This document shows positions 1-9,409 of a stretch of 64,000 nucleotides of DNA, piece by piece; position 1 is the first letter of the stretch, and each line of letters begins with the position of its first letter. The position numbers and the translations under genes were made by a program. The stretch lies in NCBI GenBank assembly GCA_030847615.1, contig JAUMIR010000014.1:10082501-10146500 (forward strand), in the 5' to 3' direction. Below the pieces are notes generated by a model. That model was not told where the DNA came from and did not search any database. It worked only from the letters and a program-made list of their open reading frames with translations. The DNA comes from Gambelia wislizenii (Eukaryota > Chordata > Lepidosauria > Squamata > Crotaphytidae).

Positions 1-278
1 CTGTTTAAAGACCTCCAAGGAAGGGCTATCATATCGCCCCCTAACCGTCTTTTTTCCAGGCTAAACATACCCAGCTCCCTAAGTCTTTCCTCATAAGGCA
101 TGGTTTCCAGACCTTTCACCATTTTAGTCGCCCTCCTCTGCACACACTCCAATTTGTCAATATCCTTTTTGAATTGTGGTGCCCAAAACTGGACACAGTA
201 CTCCAGGTGAGGTCTGACCAAGGCAGAAGAGAGTGGCACTATTACTTCCCTTGATCTAGACACTATACTTCTATTGAT
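1..278 (-). mobile_element. CR1 LINE 3' fragment
   Basis: Reverse complement of the 3' part of a CR1-type LINE. It carries the familiar text about 'aagacctccaaggaag', 'ctaaacatacccagctccc' and 'gaattgtggtgcccaaaac' seen in most sauropsid CR1 copies and repeated elsewhere in this window (for example near 59.7 kb). The left end is cut by the window edge. A second minus-strand copy starts immediately after it. Confidence 0.85.
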
Positions 279-279
279 A

Positions 280-566
280 TAGAATCACAGAATCATAGAA
301 TTGTAGAGTTGGGAGAGACCACGACGGCCATCCAGTCCAACCCCCTGCCACGCAGGAAATCACAATCAAAGCATTCCCGACAGGTGGCCATCCAGCCTCT
401 GTTTAAAGACCTCCAAAGAAGGAGAATCCACCACACTACAAGGCAGCACATTCCACTTCCAAACAGCTCTTACTGTCAGGAAGTTCTTCCTAATGTTTAG
501 GTGGAATCTCATTTCCTGTAGTTTGAACCCCCATTGCTCTGTGTCCTAGTCTCTGGAGCAGCAGAA
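280..566 (-). mobile_element. CR1 LINE 3' end
   Basis: A second minus-strand CR1 copy that includes the diagnostic 3' terminus (here read as 'agaatcacagaatcatagaa') and about 285 bp of the conserved 3' region, ending in 'gagcagcagaaaaaagagc'. The open frame across it is a by-product of the repeat, not a gene. Confidence 0.88.
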
Positions 567-579
567 AAAAGAGCATGTA

Positions 580-804
580 CAGTAGGCCCTTCATAATCAC
601 TGGGGTTTGGGTCCAGGACCCCCAGTGGATACCAAAATCCATGGATGCTCAAGTCCCATTATATACAACAGCCTAGTAAAATGGTGTCCCTTATATAAAA
701 TGGCAAAAACAAAGTTTGCTTCTTCGAAATTTTTTTTCAATACTTTCAAGCCATGGGTGGTAGAATCTGTGGATGCCAAATCCATGGATACAAAGGGTCA
801 ACTG
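580..804. mobile_element. TA-flanked MITE, family 1 (pogo/Tigger-like TIR)
   Basis: Non-autonomous DNA transposon of about 225 bp bounded by TA dinucleotides. The ends are CAGTAGGCCCTTCATAATC and its degenerate inverse (...GGGTCAACTG); the interior has 'aagtcccattatata', 'aaaatggtgtccctta' and 'ttcaagcc', shared with at least nine other copies in the window. TA target duplication and the CAGTTGTCCC-type terminus point to the Tc1/mariner-pogo superfamily; this is a family inference, as no transposase is present. Confidence 0.8.
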
Positions 805-899
805 TATAAAGAATGAAAGGAAGGATGAATCACCATATAAGAATATAGATAAGTAGCCCAAGCTTGAAGAAACAGTGTAAGGAAAGCCAAAGTTCAAAA

Positions 900-3103
900 T
901 GAGTTGAGACTCAGGAAGAAGGTTTTTGGCTTTGTTTTTTTCAACTACATTCAAAGCAAGAGAATGGCCAAGGAGATGGTGGGGCAACTGCTCAGCAAGG
1001 ATGGTAAAATGCTAACAGATCACAACGACAAGGCAGAACTGTTCAATACCTGTTTTGCTTCAGTTTTTTTTTCTAAAAAGAAGATTATGGACTTGTCTAT
1101 ATGAGCCCATAAAAAAATGGAGTCCCTTGTAGTAATGACATTTCACAGCCACTGCAACCTGTCCTAATGGTTGTTTTTTTCCCCCCACAAGCTTTGCATG
1201 CCTGCTAATAAACACGGCGGCCGCAAGTAATTTACTGCATTTGCACTTACCTCACTTTGCCGCTGATGACCTTATTTTTAAAAAACAATGTCCAAGGTAC
1301 AATTGAATGATTTTTTACTTGAATACAAAAGCAAAAAAACAAAACCCCCAACATCCTGTTTTCTCATCTTAGCGCTTGTCCGCTAAGGCGAAAATCCAAC
1401 ATGGCGGCAGCAGACGCTTGCCTTGTTAGCAACCCTGCACTCATCCAGCCAATCAGATTTGTACTTCCTCTCATTTTGGCAAGTGAATCAGATCAATTTG
1501 CTTGTCATAACGAGCAGAAATGCACCCCCTCGTTGTTTTTAAAAAAAGACAGGAAAAGCCACGAAGGCTTTTCTGGCGAGGTTTTTGGCCTTTTTTGCCC
1601 CCCTCCTTCATAATGCGGCAAAATCACACAGAAGGCCATTAGGACAGGTAGGAGTCTCCTCACATTCCGTGAGGAGTTTTTTTCACCATTTGGACAACCC
1701 TTGTGTGTTTCCATGTATCAGCAGAGACCTTGGCAAGGAATCTAAATTACAAATCAAGATTGATAAGAAATTAGTCAGGAATCACCTAGTTAGCCTAAAC
1801 GAGTTCAAATACGCAGGGCCAGATGAACTGCATCCCAGAGTATTGAAAGCACTTGCTGATGTACTCACAAAACCACTTGTCATCATTTTTTAGAAATCTT
1901 GGAAAATGGGTGAGGTGCCAGAGGACTGACAAAGAACAAACATTGTCCCTCTCTTCAAAAAAAAAGGGGAAAAAAAAAACCCAGTCAGACTGACCTCAAT
2001 ACCAGGAAAAATATTAGAACGGATTATACAGGCATCTGTCTGTAAGTATCTTGATCAGTAGGAGCCAGTATGGGTTTGTCAAGAACAAATCCTGCCTAAC
2101 TAATCTTATATCTTTCTTTCATAATGCTGTGGATGTCATTTATCTGGATTTCAGCAAAGCACTTGATGAGGTCCCCCATAATATTTTGATTAAATGATTA
2201 AACCTATGAAATGTGGAAAAGTTGGGAACACTGTCAGATGGATCTGTAATTGGTTAGAAAATCACACTCAAAGAGTTGTCATCAATGGCATCATGGCAGC
2301 TAGAAGGAGGTTGTGAGTGGAGTGTCTCAGGGTTCTGTTCTTGGGCCATTACTCTTTAACATTTTTATCAATCACTTAGATGATGGGGTTGAGGGAAACC
2401 TTATCAAGTTTGCAGGGGACACAAAACTGGGAGGGCTGGCTAAAACACTGGAAGACAGAAACAGAATTCAAATGAAAATTCAGCAGGAGCTAATAAAATG
2501 AAATTCAATAGAGACAAATGCAAAAATCTACATTTAGACCACAAAAACCAAATATACAGGTATAGGATGAGGGCTATATGGCTCAGCAGTATTACATGTA
2601 AAAAAGTCCTTGGGATTACTGTTGACCATAAGTTGAACATGAGCCAGCAGTGTGATGCTGCAGCAAAAAAAGCAAAAGCTATTTTAACCTGCATTAAAAA
2701 ACCCAGAGTTTCCAAGTCAGGGAAGTAATCTTCCCACTATATTCTGTGCTGGCCAGGCATCATCTGCAGTACTGCATTCAGTTCTGGACACTTCATTTTA
2801 AGAAGGATATAAACAAACTGGAGCAGGTTCAGAGAAGAGGTGACAGGCCTGTTCTCTGCTGCCCCAGAGGGTAGCACCAGGTCTAATGGGTTGAAGATAC
2901 AGAAGAATAGAACACCGAATATTTGAAGGAACTTCTTGCAGTAAAAGCAGTTCAGCAATGGAATCAATTGCCTAGAAAGGGTGGTGGGGTATCCTTCTCT
3001 GAACATTTTTAAAGAAGAGGCTAGACAGCTACCAGCTGGGGGTGCTTTAGATCCTGCATTGAGCAGGGGGTTGCCCATGAGACCCCTTCGGACTCTATGA
3101 TTC
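900..3103 (+). mobile_element. CR1 LINE with decayed ORF2 reverse transcriptase
   Basis: A long sense-strand CR1-type copy. Recognisable ORF2 segments run in order: a pre-RT stretch at 904-1100 (KAELFNTCFASVF), the RT N-terminal block at about 1740-1890 (PDELHPRVLKALADV), the YLDFSKALDEVPHN block near 2140-2180, the SGVSQGSVLGPLLFN block at 2313-2360, and the C-terminal region to 2728 (KKVLGITVDHKLNMSQQC). The catalytic aspartate motif reads FAGD instead of the family's FADD, and frameshifts and stops separate the blocks, so the copy is dead. The 3' end at about 3090-3103 finishes in the CR1 terminal 'tctatgattctata', followed by (AC)n. An unrelated insertion splits it at about 1142-1700. Confidence 0.85.
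1157..1649. mobile_element. Insertion with short inverted ends inside the CR1 copy
   Basis: Between two CR1 ORF2 blocks lies about 0.5 kb of non-CR1 DNA. Positions 1157-1170 (ACCTGTCCTAATGG) are the exact reverse complement of 1636-1649 (CCATTAGGACAGGT). It contains a NotI-like GCGGCCGC and is more GC-mixed than its host. No coding sequence was recognised. A DNA transposon is the simplest reading, but true borders and target duplication are not resolved. Confidence 0.45.
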
Positions 3104-5590
3104 TATAAACACACACACACAATTCCTGCTGCTGCTGTTCTGTGCCTTTCATGATAATCTGCGAAGCAGCCAACCAAGGTGAGGGGAAAGCATTCTGCTT
3201 AAGTTACAACAGCATACCTTTCTTTATTATCTTCTTCACATGTACCTGTACATTTTAGAAAAAATGAGTTCTAGTTCTAAGCCCCCTCCCTCAGGGAATC
3301 TGTGGCTTAAATATCTGTGTATGATCTGCAATTCTATGATTCTATGATTCTATGAATATCCTGTAACTATACGAAATAATTCTGAGTAACAACCAGTCTG
3401 CACTCCCATCCCATACATCCAGGCTGAAAAAAGGTATATGTCCACATACCTGCATTAACTCACATTCACCTCTTGTTATCTTTGCTTCCCTTACATTCCT
3501 CACCGCCTGTGCCAATTGCCAAAATTTTAGATCCTACACACATTGGGAAAATAGCCTCTCCATCCCATCCCACGTTAGGTCAAAGGTAGGGAAAAGGTAG
3601 TTCATGATCTACTGTATGTCTTTGGGAAGTCTGCAGTAGATCTGTAAAGGATTCTGACTTCCAGTTTCTAACATCTGAAGTGGTCAGGAAGAAAAAAAAT
3701 CCAGAGGGCTGCCACTGCTGCCTCCCAACTTCTGTTGCCTGACTCTGCCTAATGGTAGGACCAGCCCTGCTCCCCACCTAGAGAGGGTACTTGCAGTATA
3801 ATAGCTCTCCCTCCACAAGAACCAAAGCCACCTCAAATATACATGGCATTCTGAAGCAATTCAAATAGAAATGTTCAGTGTTACAATACGAACAAATAAG
3901 CTGAAGAAAGAGCTTCAGTTTGACAGGGCGTGTCTTCAATTCAGTCTAAAAACCTGAACATCCAGCCCTTCTAGATCCAATCAAGGGTCTAAGTAGTAGA
4001 GTATTTTGCTTCTGATACTGAACAGATATTCAGAACATTTACAGGAAGTCCACAAGAAGGGAAGAAAGGTTGGAGTCTTCCTCCTGCCTTGCTTTAACTT
4101 CATCCTCCAACATCTGATAACAGTACACTGATTCTGAATACAACAGCTCGGTCTGGCTATCATGGCCAACAGACACAGAATATATGAATCTGTTTTATAT
4201 CAACACAAATTTTTGATCCACCTTACCCAAGTACTGTCTCCTCTGACCCATAGCAGCTCTGGAGGGTCTCAAAGCAGAGGACCTTCCCATCACTTTTGGA
4301 AAGTGGGAACTGAACCCAAGACTTCCTGCATGCTCTGTTACCAAGCAATCAGGGCCCTGCCTGATTTAACAGGCCAACAATTCATCCAACTCTTTTTTTT
4401 AACTGCCTAAACTAAAGGCCACTAAAGTTAAATATTAATTATGTTCTGTGACTGACAATATACCCATTCTGAACCTACCACCAATTTATTTTATAAAGCT
4501 GCGTAACATTGAACCAGGCCACGAGTCCACCTAACCTAAATTAGTTATCTCAGACTGGCAAACATTCTCTGGTGTCTGGAAAAGAAACAGGAGGAAGACA
4601 TCATCAGCCCTGCAAGCTAAAGATCCCTTAAATAGAAAGATAACCTAAGTATGAACCCCACCAACACATTTCATATTTGTGTTAAGAGCACAAGACGGCA
4701 AACGCATCTTTGTCTACAGCAACTTCCATCAGCCTAATCCCCATTTGGAGGACTTATAACTTTTACTCAGGGAACTGGTGGCCCTCCAGAAGTTGTGTCT
4801 ATCATTCCTCCCTGACCACCACCCATGCTGGATAGACCTAAGGAAAGTTAGAGCTCAATGTTATCTGGAGGGTGACAGGTTCCCCATGGATGCCTCCTCT
4901 CCACCTTTTCTTCAGAGACCACAGAAACTAGGACAGAAATCCTTTCTTTCCACAAGGAAGCAGATTCGAGATATATAGAGAGATATATATGTACACACAT
5001 GAGATTAACTTGACTGACAAGAGGAATATTCTGACTTTAGGACGAAGAGGGTGGATGGGTAGTGAACATTATTTCGGATGGGGGTGTTGGTACAAAAATA
5101 TGGGGGGAATAGCCTGACTTGAGGATGGGGTTAAAGTAACGAAGTTCTGTTAAGGTTTGAGGAAGGAGGGCAATGCCCTTTACAAGGCAGAGGGAGGAAC
5201 AGAAGCCAGAATGGTCAGGGACAGGGGTAGATTCACTATAGGCTAAGCTAGTAGGAGGCTACTGTGAGAACAAGGAAGCATCCAAGTGAGGAAGGGATAT
5301 CCCTAACCTGAAGTGAGGGAGGGCTATATACATATGCTATAGTGTGTTCTTTCTGCAAGAACAAAGCTGGTGATCAAAGGCAAAATATAATGGGAGATGC
5401 TTCAAATATGAGGGAGACAGGGGGAAAAAATCCTGAACTTCAGCTGAGGAGGACAGGGATCAGGGAAGACAGAAGAAAGCAAAGGGTGTCAATGCAAAGT
5501 ATGTTTGTGGAGAATAGCCTTGCCTGAGGTTGAAATAGGCCATGACAAATCTACATGAAACTAATCTACATCGCTAAGAAAGGCAGGGAG
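3104..5590. other. Repeat-poor intergenic stretch, nothing recognised
   Basis: About 2.5 kb without a gene. I see only a short CR1-like terminal tract at about 3329-3356 (repeated 'attctatg') and a small AT microsatellite near 4970-4990. None of the small open frames shows protein-like conservation signals or splice-site pairs. Confidence 0.5.
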
Positions 5591-5591
5591 C

Positions 5592-5828
5592 CAGCATGAT
5601 ATGGTGGTTTGAGTGTCAGACTATGACTCTGAAGACCAGGCTGTGAATCCCTGCTCAACCATGGAAACCCACTGGGTGACCTTGGGCAAGTCACACTCTC
5701 TCAGCCTCAGAAGGAGGCAACACCAACCCCCCTCTGACCAAATCTTGCCAAGAAAACCATGTTACAGGTTCACTTTAGGCCGGGTCACCATAAGTTGGAA
5801 ATTACTTGAGGGCACATAACAACAACAA
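5592..5828 (+). mobile_element. tRNA-headed SINE, family B
   Basis: Full-looking SINE: tRNA-like head ('ccagcatgatatggtggttt', B-box-like 'ctgtgaatcc'), central 'gggtgaccttgggcaagtca' and 'tctcagcctcagaagg', then the tail '...caccataagttggaaatta' and (AAC)n. Seven copies or part-copies occur in the window. Its tail is shared with the 5S-headed SINEs just downstream. Confidence 0.85.
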
Positions 5829-6009
5829 GAAGGGCAAGGGGGCATTCCTGAAAATACGAGATGAGGAGGGAAAGAATTGATATAATGGAAGAGGAAGGAG
5901 GAATATCTTGAGTTTAGGCTGATGGGAGTGTTGGCTGTGCCCCTCAGTGAGGGGGAATAGGAAGAGCAAAGGAGATGTCTGCCTCTTCAAGTCACCTGTT
6001 GGCCCCATT

Positions 6010-6174
6010 AATTTTATAGGGTGTTCTTAGTCAAGGAATGTGCTCAGAAATGGTTTGCCCAGTCCCTACCTCTGAAATAGAGTCTACAGCTCTCTGGTAT
6101 TTGTTGGGGGTCTCCCATCCAAGTCCTGACCAGGACTGACCCTGCTTAGTTTCCAAGATCATATGGGATCTGGT
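6010..6174 (-). mobile_element. 5S-rRNA-derived SINE copy 1
   Basis: Read on the minus strand, this is a 5S rRNA-like head (the complements of 'gtctcccatccaagtcctga' and 'gaccctgcttagtttccaag' correspond to the GGAAGCTAAGCAGGGTC and CTTGGATGGGAGAC boxes of vertebrate 5S rRNA), followed by a body with 'aaggaatgtgctcagaaatg'. The 5' end of 5S is degenerate, so this is a retroposon and not an rRNA gene. Confidence 0.85.
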
Positions 6175-6187
6175 GGTGGGGTGAGTG

Positions 6188-6384
6188 GGTGTGTGCCTTT
6201 AAGTTGCCTGTCGACTTATGGCGACCCCCTTGAATTTCATAGGGTTTTTTTCTTAGGTAAGGAATGTGCTCAGAGGTGGTTTGGCAAGTCCCTTCCTACA
6301 GCTCCCTGGTTGGTGGTCTCCCATCCAAGTCCTGACCAGGGCTGACCCTGCTTAGCTTCCACCATCAGACCGGATCTGGTGCCT
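6188..6384 (-). mobile_element. 5S-rRNA-derived SINE copy 2
   Basis: A more complete second copy directly following the first: tail at 6188-6250 ('gtcgacttatggcgaccccc', 'gaatttcatagggttt'), body ('aggaatgtgctcagaggtgg') and 5S head at 6318-6380 ('accctgcttagcttccacca'). The pair is head-to-tail, about 190 bp apart. Confidence 0.88.
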
Positions 6385-6387
6385 TTA

Positions 6388-7175
6388 GGTCAACCTTTCT
6401 CAACCTTTTTATCCTGGAGGAACCCTTGAAATACAGTTGTCCATCCACATCCACGGATTTCAGTATTCACTGCTTGAAAATATCAGTTGTCCCTCCATAT
6501 CTACAGATTTCCGTATTCACTGCTTGAAAATACTGTACTGTAATTTTCACCACTGCATAAAACATTATTCTATATACAGTTGTCCCTTCACATTCACTGG
6601 GGTTTGGTTCCAGGACCCCCCGTGAATACCCAAATCCGTGAATACTCAAGTCCCATTATATGCAATGGCAGAGCAAAATGGTGTCCCTTATATCAGATGG
6701 CAAAATCAAGGTTTGCTTTTTGGATTATTATTTTTTAAAGAATATTTTCAAGCTGTGAATACGTAAATCCGTGGATACCAAAATCCGTGAATACTCAAGT
6801 CCCATTATATGCAACGGGACAGCAAAATGGTGTCCCTTCTATAAGATGGCAAAATCAAGGTTTGCTATTTGGATTATTATTTTTTTAAGACTATTTTCAA
6901 GCCGGGAGTACTTACATCCGTGGATACCAAAATCCGTGAATACTCAAGTCCCATTATATGCAATGGCATAGCAAAATGGTGTCCCTTATATCAGATGGCA
7001 AAATCAAAGTTTGCTATTTGGATTATTATTTTTTTAAGAATATTTTCAAGCCGTGAATACTTAAATCCGTGCATGCCAAATCCGTGAATATGGAGGGACA
7101 ACTGTACTGCTGTTACTTTCCCTCCACAGCCACAATCTCTTGAGGAACCTTAGGGAGTTATTGTTCCCTTAAGGA
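6388..7175 (-). mobile_element. hAT-like element split by MITE family 1 copies
   Basis: The stretch 6388-6430 ('caacctttctcaacctttt', 'atcctggaggaacccttgaa') is the minus-strand end of a hAT-like non-autonomous element that also occurs at 44.35 and 60.5 kb. The other part resumes at about 7112-7175 ('tccctccacagccacaatct', 'cttgaggaaccttaggg'). Between the two lie stacked MITE family 1 sequences, so the host element was interrupted after insertion. Confidence 0.65.
6433..7106. mobile_element. MITE family 1 cluster with internal tandem triplication
   Basis: Two short left-end fragments (starting at 6433 and about 6485) precede a full-type copy starting near 6580 and ending in 'gagggacaactgta' near 7106. 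The core is repeated: 'aatccgtgaatactcaag' occurs at 6633, 6782 and 6931, an exact 149-bp period. The units share 'aatggtgtccctt' and 'ggattattatttttt'. This is a MITE whose interior has been amplified in tandem. Confidence 0.8.
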
Positions 7176-7185
7176 GTATTGTTAT

Positions 7186-7258
7186 TTGGCGGTCTCCCAT
7201 CCAAGTCCTGGCCAGGGCTGACCCTGCTTAGCTTCCACCATCAGACCAGATCTGGTGC
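7186..7258 (-). mobile_element. 5S-rRNA-derived SINE copy 3 (head only)
   Basis: Minus-strand 5S-like head only ('ggtctcccatccaagtcctg', 'gaccctgcttagcttccacc'). It abuts the hAT-like remnant, giving the same 5S-SINE/hAT alternation as at 60.5-61.2 kb. Confidence 0.78.
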
Positions 7259-7499
7259 CCCCCCTTTTTTTAAGGGTCTTTAGGCCCTGCGTGGGCAACC
7301 TGTAAGGTGTACAATGGGAGTGTCAATACAAAATATGGGAGGGGGTTGACATGGGGGTGGGTGGGCAGGAATATCCAAACTGGAGTCTGGGAGGGGTGTG
7401 TGTGTGTTGGGGGGTTATAAGCTAAACAAGGCCCAGGACAGGCTTGGGATAGATTTGCCCCCCACCACCACACACAGATACCCCCCATTCCACCCACAA

Positions 7500-7965
7500 G
7501 GCTGGGTGGGTCCCCCTCATGCCTGGCTCTGGGGGTCCCCTCGCAGGCCCGACCCAAGGAAATGGAGGGCGGCTGAGAGGGTCGTCAAGGCCCGGCCTGG
7601 CCTTGCCTCCCTCTGCCGCCTCCTGAGGAGACCCACCTGCGAGGGGGCACCGCGGCTACCGCCCTCCTTCCCGCCGGCGGCCTCTCCGGACCCGAAGCTC
7701 TCCCTCAGCAGGGCCGCCCGTCAGCCAGCCCGCCGCCCCATCACCTCACTGACGCATGCGCAGCTGCGGCTTGGCGGCGACGGAGGGAGGGACTCTCCTC
7801 GCGGACTACAATCCCCGGCGTGCTTTGCGGGGGCGGGGGCGCCTCACTGACGCATGCGTAGCGTCCCTCCCTCCGTCGCCGCGAAGCCGCAGCTACGCAT
7901 GCGTCAGTGAAGCACCCCCGCCTCAAAGCAGGCCGGGAATTGTAGTCCGCGAGGAGAGAAAGGGA
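7500..7965. promoter_or_regulatory. CpG-island promoter with NRF1- and ZNF143-like sites
   Basis: A GC- and CpG-rich island in AT-rich surroundings. CACTGACGCATGCG(C/T)AGC, an NRF1-like site, occurs at 7747-7764 and 7845-7862 on the plus strand and at 7892-7909 on the minus strand. ACTACAATCCCC at 7805-7816 and its inverse gggaattgtagt at 7935-7946 resemble the ACTACAATTCCC core bound by ZNF143/SBF. A candidate minus-strand first-exon donor CAG|GTGGGT sits at 7640-7631. In human, GAPVD1 starts head-to-head with HSPA5 and has a non-coding first exon, so this could be the GAPVD1 promoter; that assignment is inference from gene order, with no coding evidence here. Confidence 0.6.
7747..7955. repeat. 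Pairwise inverted modules A-B / A'-B'
   Basis: A (7747-7793) is the near-exact reverse complement of A' (7863-7909), and B (7796-7838) is the reverse complement of B' (7913-7955) with few mismatches. The order is A, B, A', B', not the A, B, B', A' expected of a simple hairpin. An extra plus-strand copy of the first 18 bp of A lies between them at 7845-7862. Confidence 0.85.
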
Positions 7966-8147
7966 TAAAATGGATTAGGAAAGAAGGAAAGGCCTCTATC
8001 TTCTTTTCCCTTTTGGGAAGGAGGATAGGATGAGGTGTTTGAAAGGCAAACCGACAGCGCTTCTCCCAAGTCGGTCCAGAAAGATAGAACAGTAGTTAAT
8101 TTTTAAAGAAAATTAGTTAATTAATTTAGTTAATTCGTTAAAATACA

Positions 8148-8315
8148 AGCTGTCCCCCGTATCCACGGATTTGGTATCCACGTATTTAAGTACAGTATTC
8201 ACGGCTTGAAAATATTCTTAAAATAATAATCCAAAAAGCAAACCTTGATTTTGCCATCTATATATAAGGGACACCATTTTGCAATGTGACTTGAGTATTC
8301 ATGGAATTTGGTTAT
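8148..8315 (-). mobile_element. MITE family 1, truncated
   Basis: A partial copy in reverse orientation ('gtatccacggatttggta', 'ttgattttgccatct', 'gggacaccattttgc') lacking the distal terminus; it runs into AT-rich 'ttaattaa'-type sequence. Confidence 0.75.
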
Positions 8316-8502
8316 TTTTATTTTAGTTAATTAATGTAGTTAATTAGTTAAAATATAGTTAATTAACTGCATCCTTTTACTTGATTCATTAAAATACTGT
8401 ATAGTTAATCAACTGCATCCTTCAGGTATCCAGGACAAACTTGGAAGAAGTGCTGTCGGTTGGCTTTTTAAACTTGTTAATCCCAGCTGTGGTGTAGTGC
8501 AG

Positions 8503-8605
8503 TGGCTCTTAACCAGATCCCCAAGACTTAATTCAAGATTTAAAACCCTAATAATAATAATAAAAATAACAATAATAATAATACAATTACACCATCTGCT
8601 AAACC
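8503..8605 (+). mobile_element. hAT-like element (CAGTGGTTCTTAACC ends), fragment
   Basis: Begins 'cagtggctcttaaccaga' and keeps the internal 'caagacttaattcaagattt' and an (AAT)n tract of the family seen intact at 42.13-42.53 kb. Confidence 0.6.
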
Positions 8606-8607
8606 AG

Positions 8608-9243
8608 TGGCTGTGAACCTTTGCTTTACCAGGGAGCACCTTTAAATATCTTTTATTGCCATAGGCCCCCAAGACTTAACTCAAGATTTAAAGCCCTAAT
8701 AATAATAATAATAGTACCTGATAATAATAGTAAAACAATTACAGTTGTCCCTTCATATTCGCTGGGGTTTAGTTCCAGGACACATACACCCCCCATGGAT
8801 ACCAAATTCCGTGAATACTCCCATTATATGCAGTGGCATAGTAAAATGGTGTCCCTTAGATAAGATGGAAAAATCAAGGTTTGCTTTTTGGATTATTATT
8901 ATTATTTTTTAAATAATATTTTCAAGTTGTGAATACTTAAATCCATGGAAACCAAATCCGTGGATACGGAGGGACAACTGTACACCATCTATTAACCCTT
9001 CCCTCAGAGTCATTGGAAGGGGAGGGAAGACTTTTCTTTTTGCTGCAAGTTTGTGGCTGGAGTGGATTGGATGGCAGTGCACAGGCCAAGCTAGCCAGTC
9101 AGCTTTTGCCTTGGCTCCTGTCACCTGGCCACTCCACTGCAGGGAGGAGGTGAGCAGAGCAGCCTTCAATCCTTTGCAGACTTCCTGTGAGGATATTGTG
9201 GCCCCCTGGGGGTCCCCGGACCACAGGGTAAGAACCACTACTA
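8608..9243. mobile_element. hAT-like element interrupted by a MITE
   Basis: Ends are 'cagtggctgtgaacc' and '...gttaagaaccacta'. The body has the family's 'ctgcaagtttgtggctgg', 'ggcagtgcacaggccaag' and 'tcccctggaccac'-like text. A MITE family 1 copy sits inside at 8742-8980. Confidence 0.75.
8742..8980 (+). mobile_element. MITE family 1 inserted in the hAT-like element
   Basis: CAGTTGTCCCTTCATATTC ... GGAGGGACAACTG flanked by TA on both sides. Removing the element and one TA restores 'caattacaccatct', the same string found uninterrupted in other copies of the host (8582-8597 and 19102-19115). This directly shows the insertion and the 2-bp TA duplication. Confidence 0.9.
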
Positions 9244-9409
9244 TAGTGTTTTGAGTGTTGGACTACGACTTCTGGAGACCAGGGTTCGAATCCCCCACTC
9301 GGGTGACCTTGGGCAAGTCACACACTCTCAGCCTCAGAAAACCTTGCAATAGGTCTGCCTTAGGGTTGCCGTAAATTGGAAACAATTTGAAGGCACACAA
9401 CAACAACAA
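9244..9409 (+). mobile_element. tRNA-headed SINE, family B (5'-shortened)
   Basis: 'gtgttggactacgacttct', B-box-like 'gggttcgaatcc', 'gtgaccttgggcaagtca', tail 'gggttgccgtaaattggaaa' and (CAA)n. Confidence 0.85.

Noticed and set aside
6010..6384. 5S rRNA genes
   Set aside because: The 5S-like portion is incomplete, diverged and fused to a SINE tail, and lacks the full internal control region, so these are retroposons.
7398..7850. 150-codon frame in the 7.5-kb CpG island
   Set aside because: Pro/Arg-rich translation of GC-rich promoter DNA with competing frames; no homology recognised.
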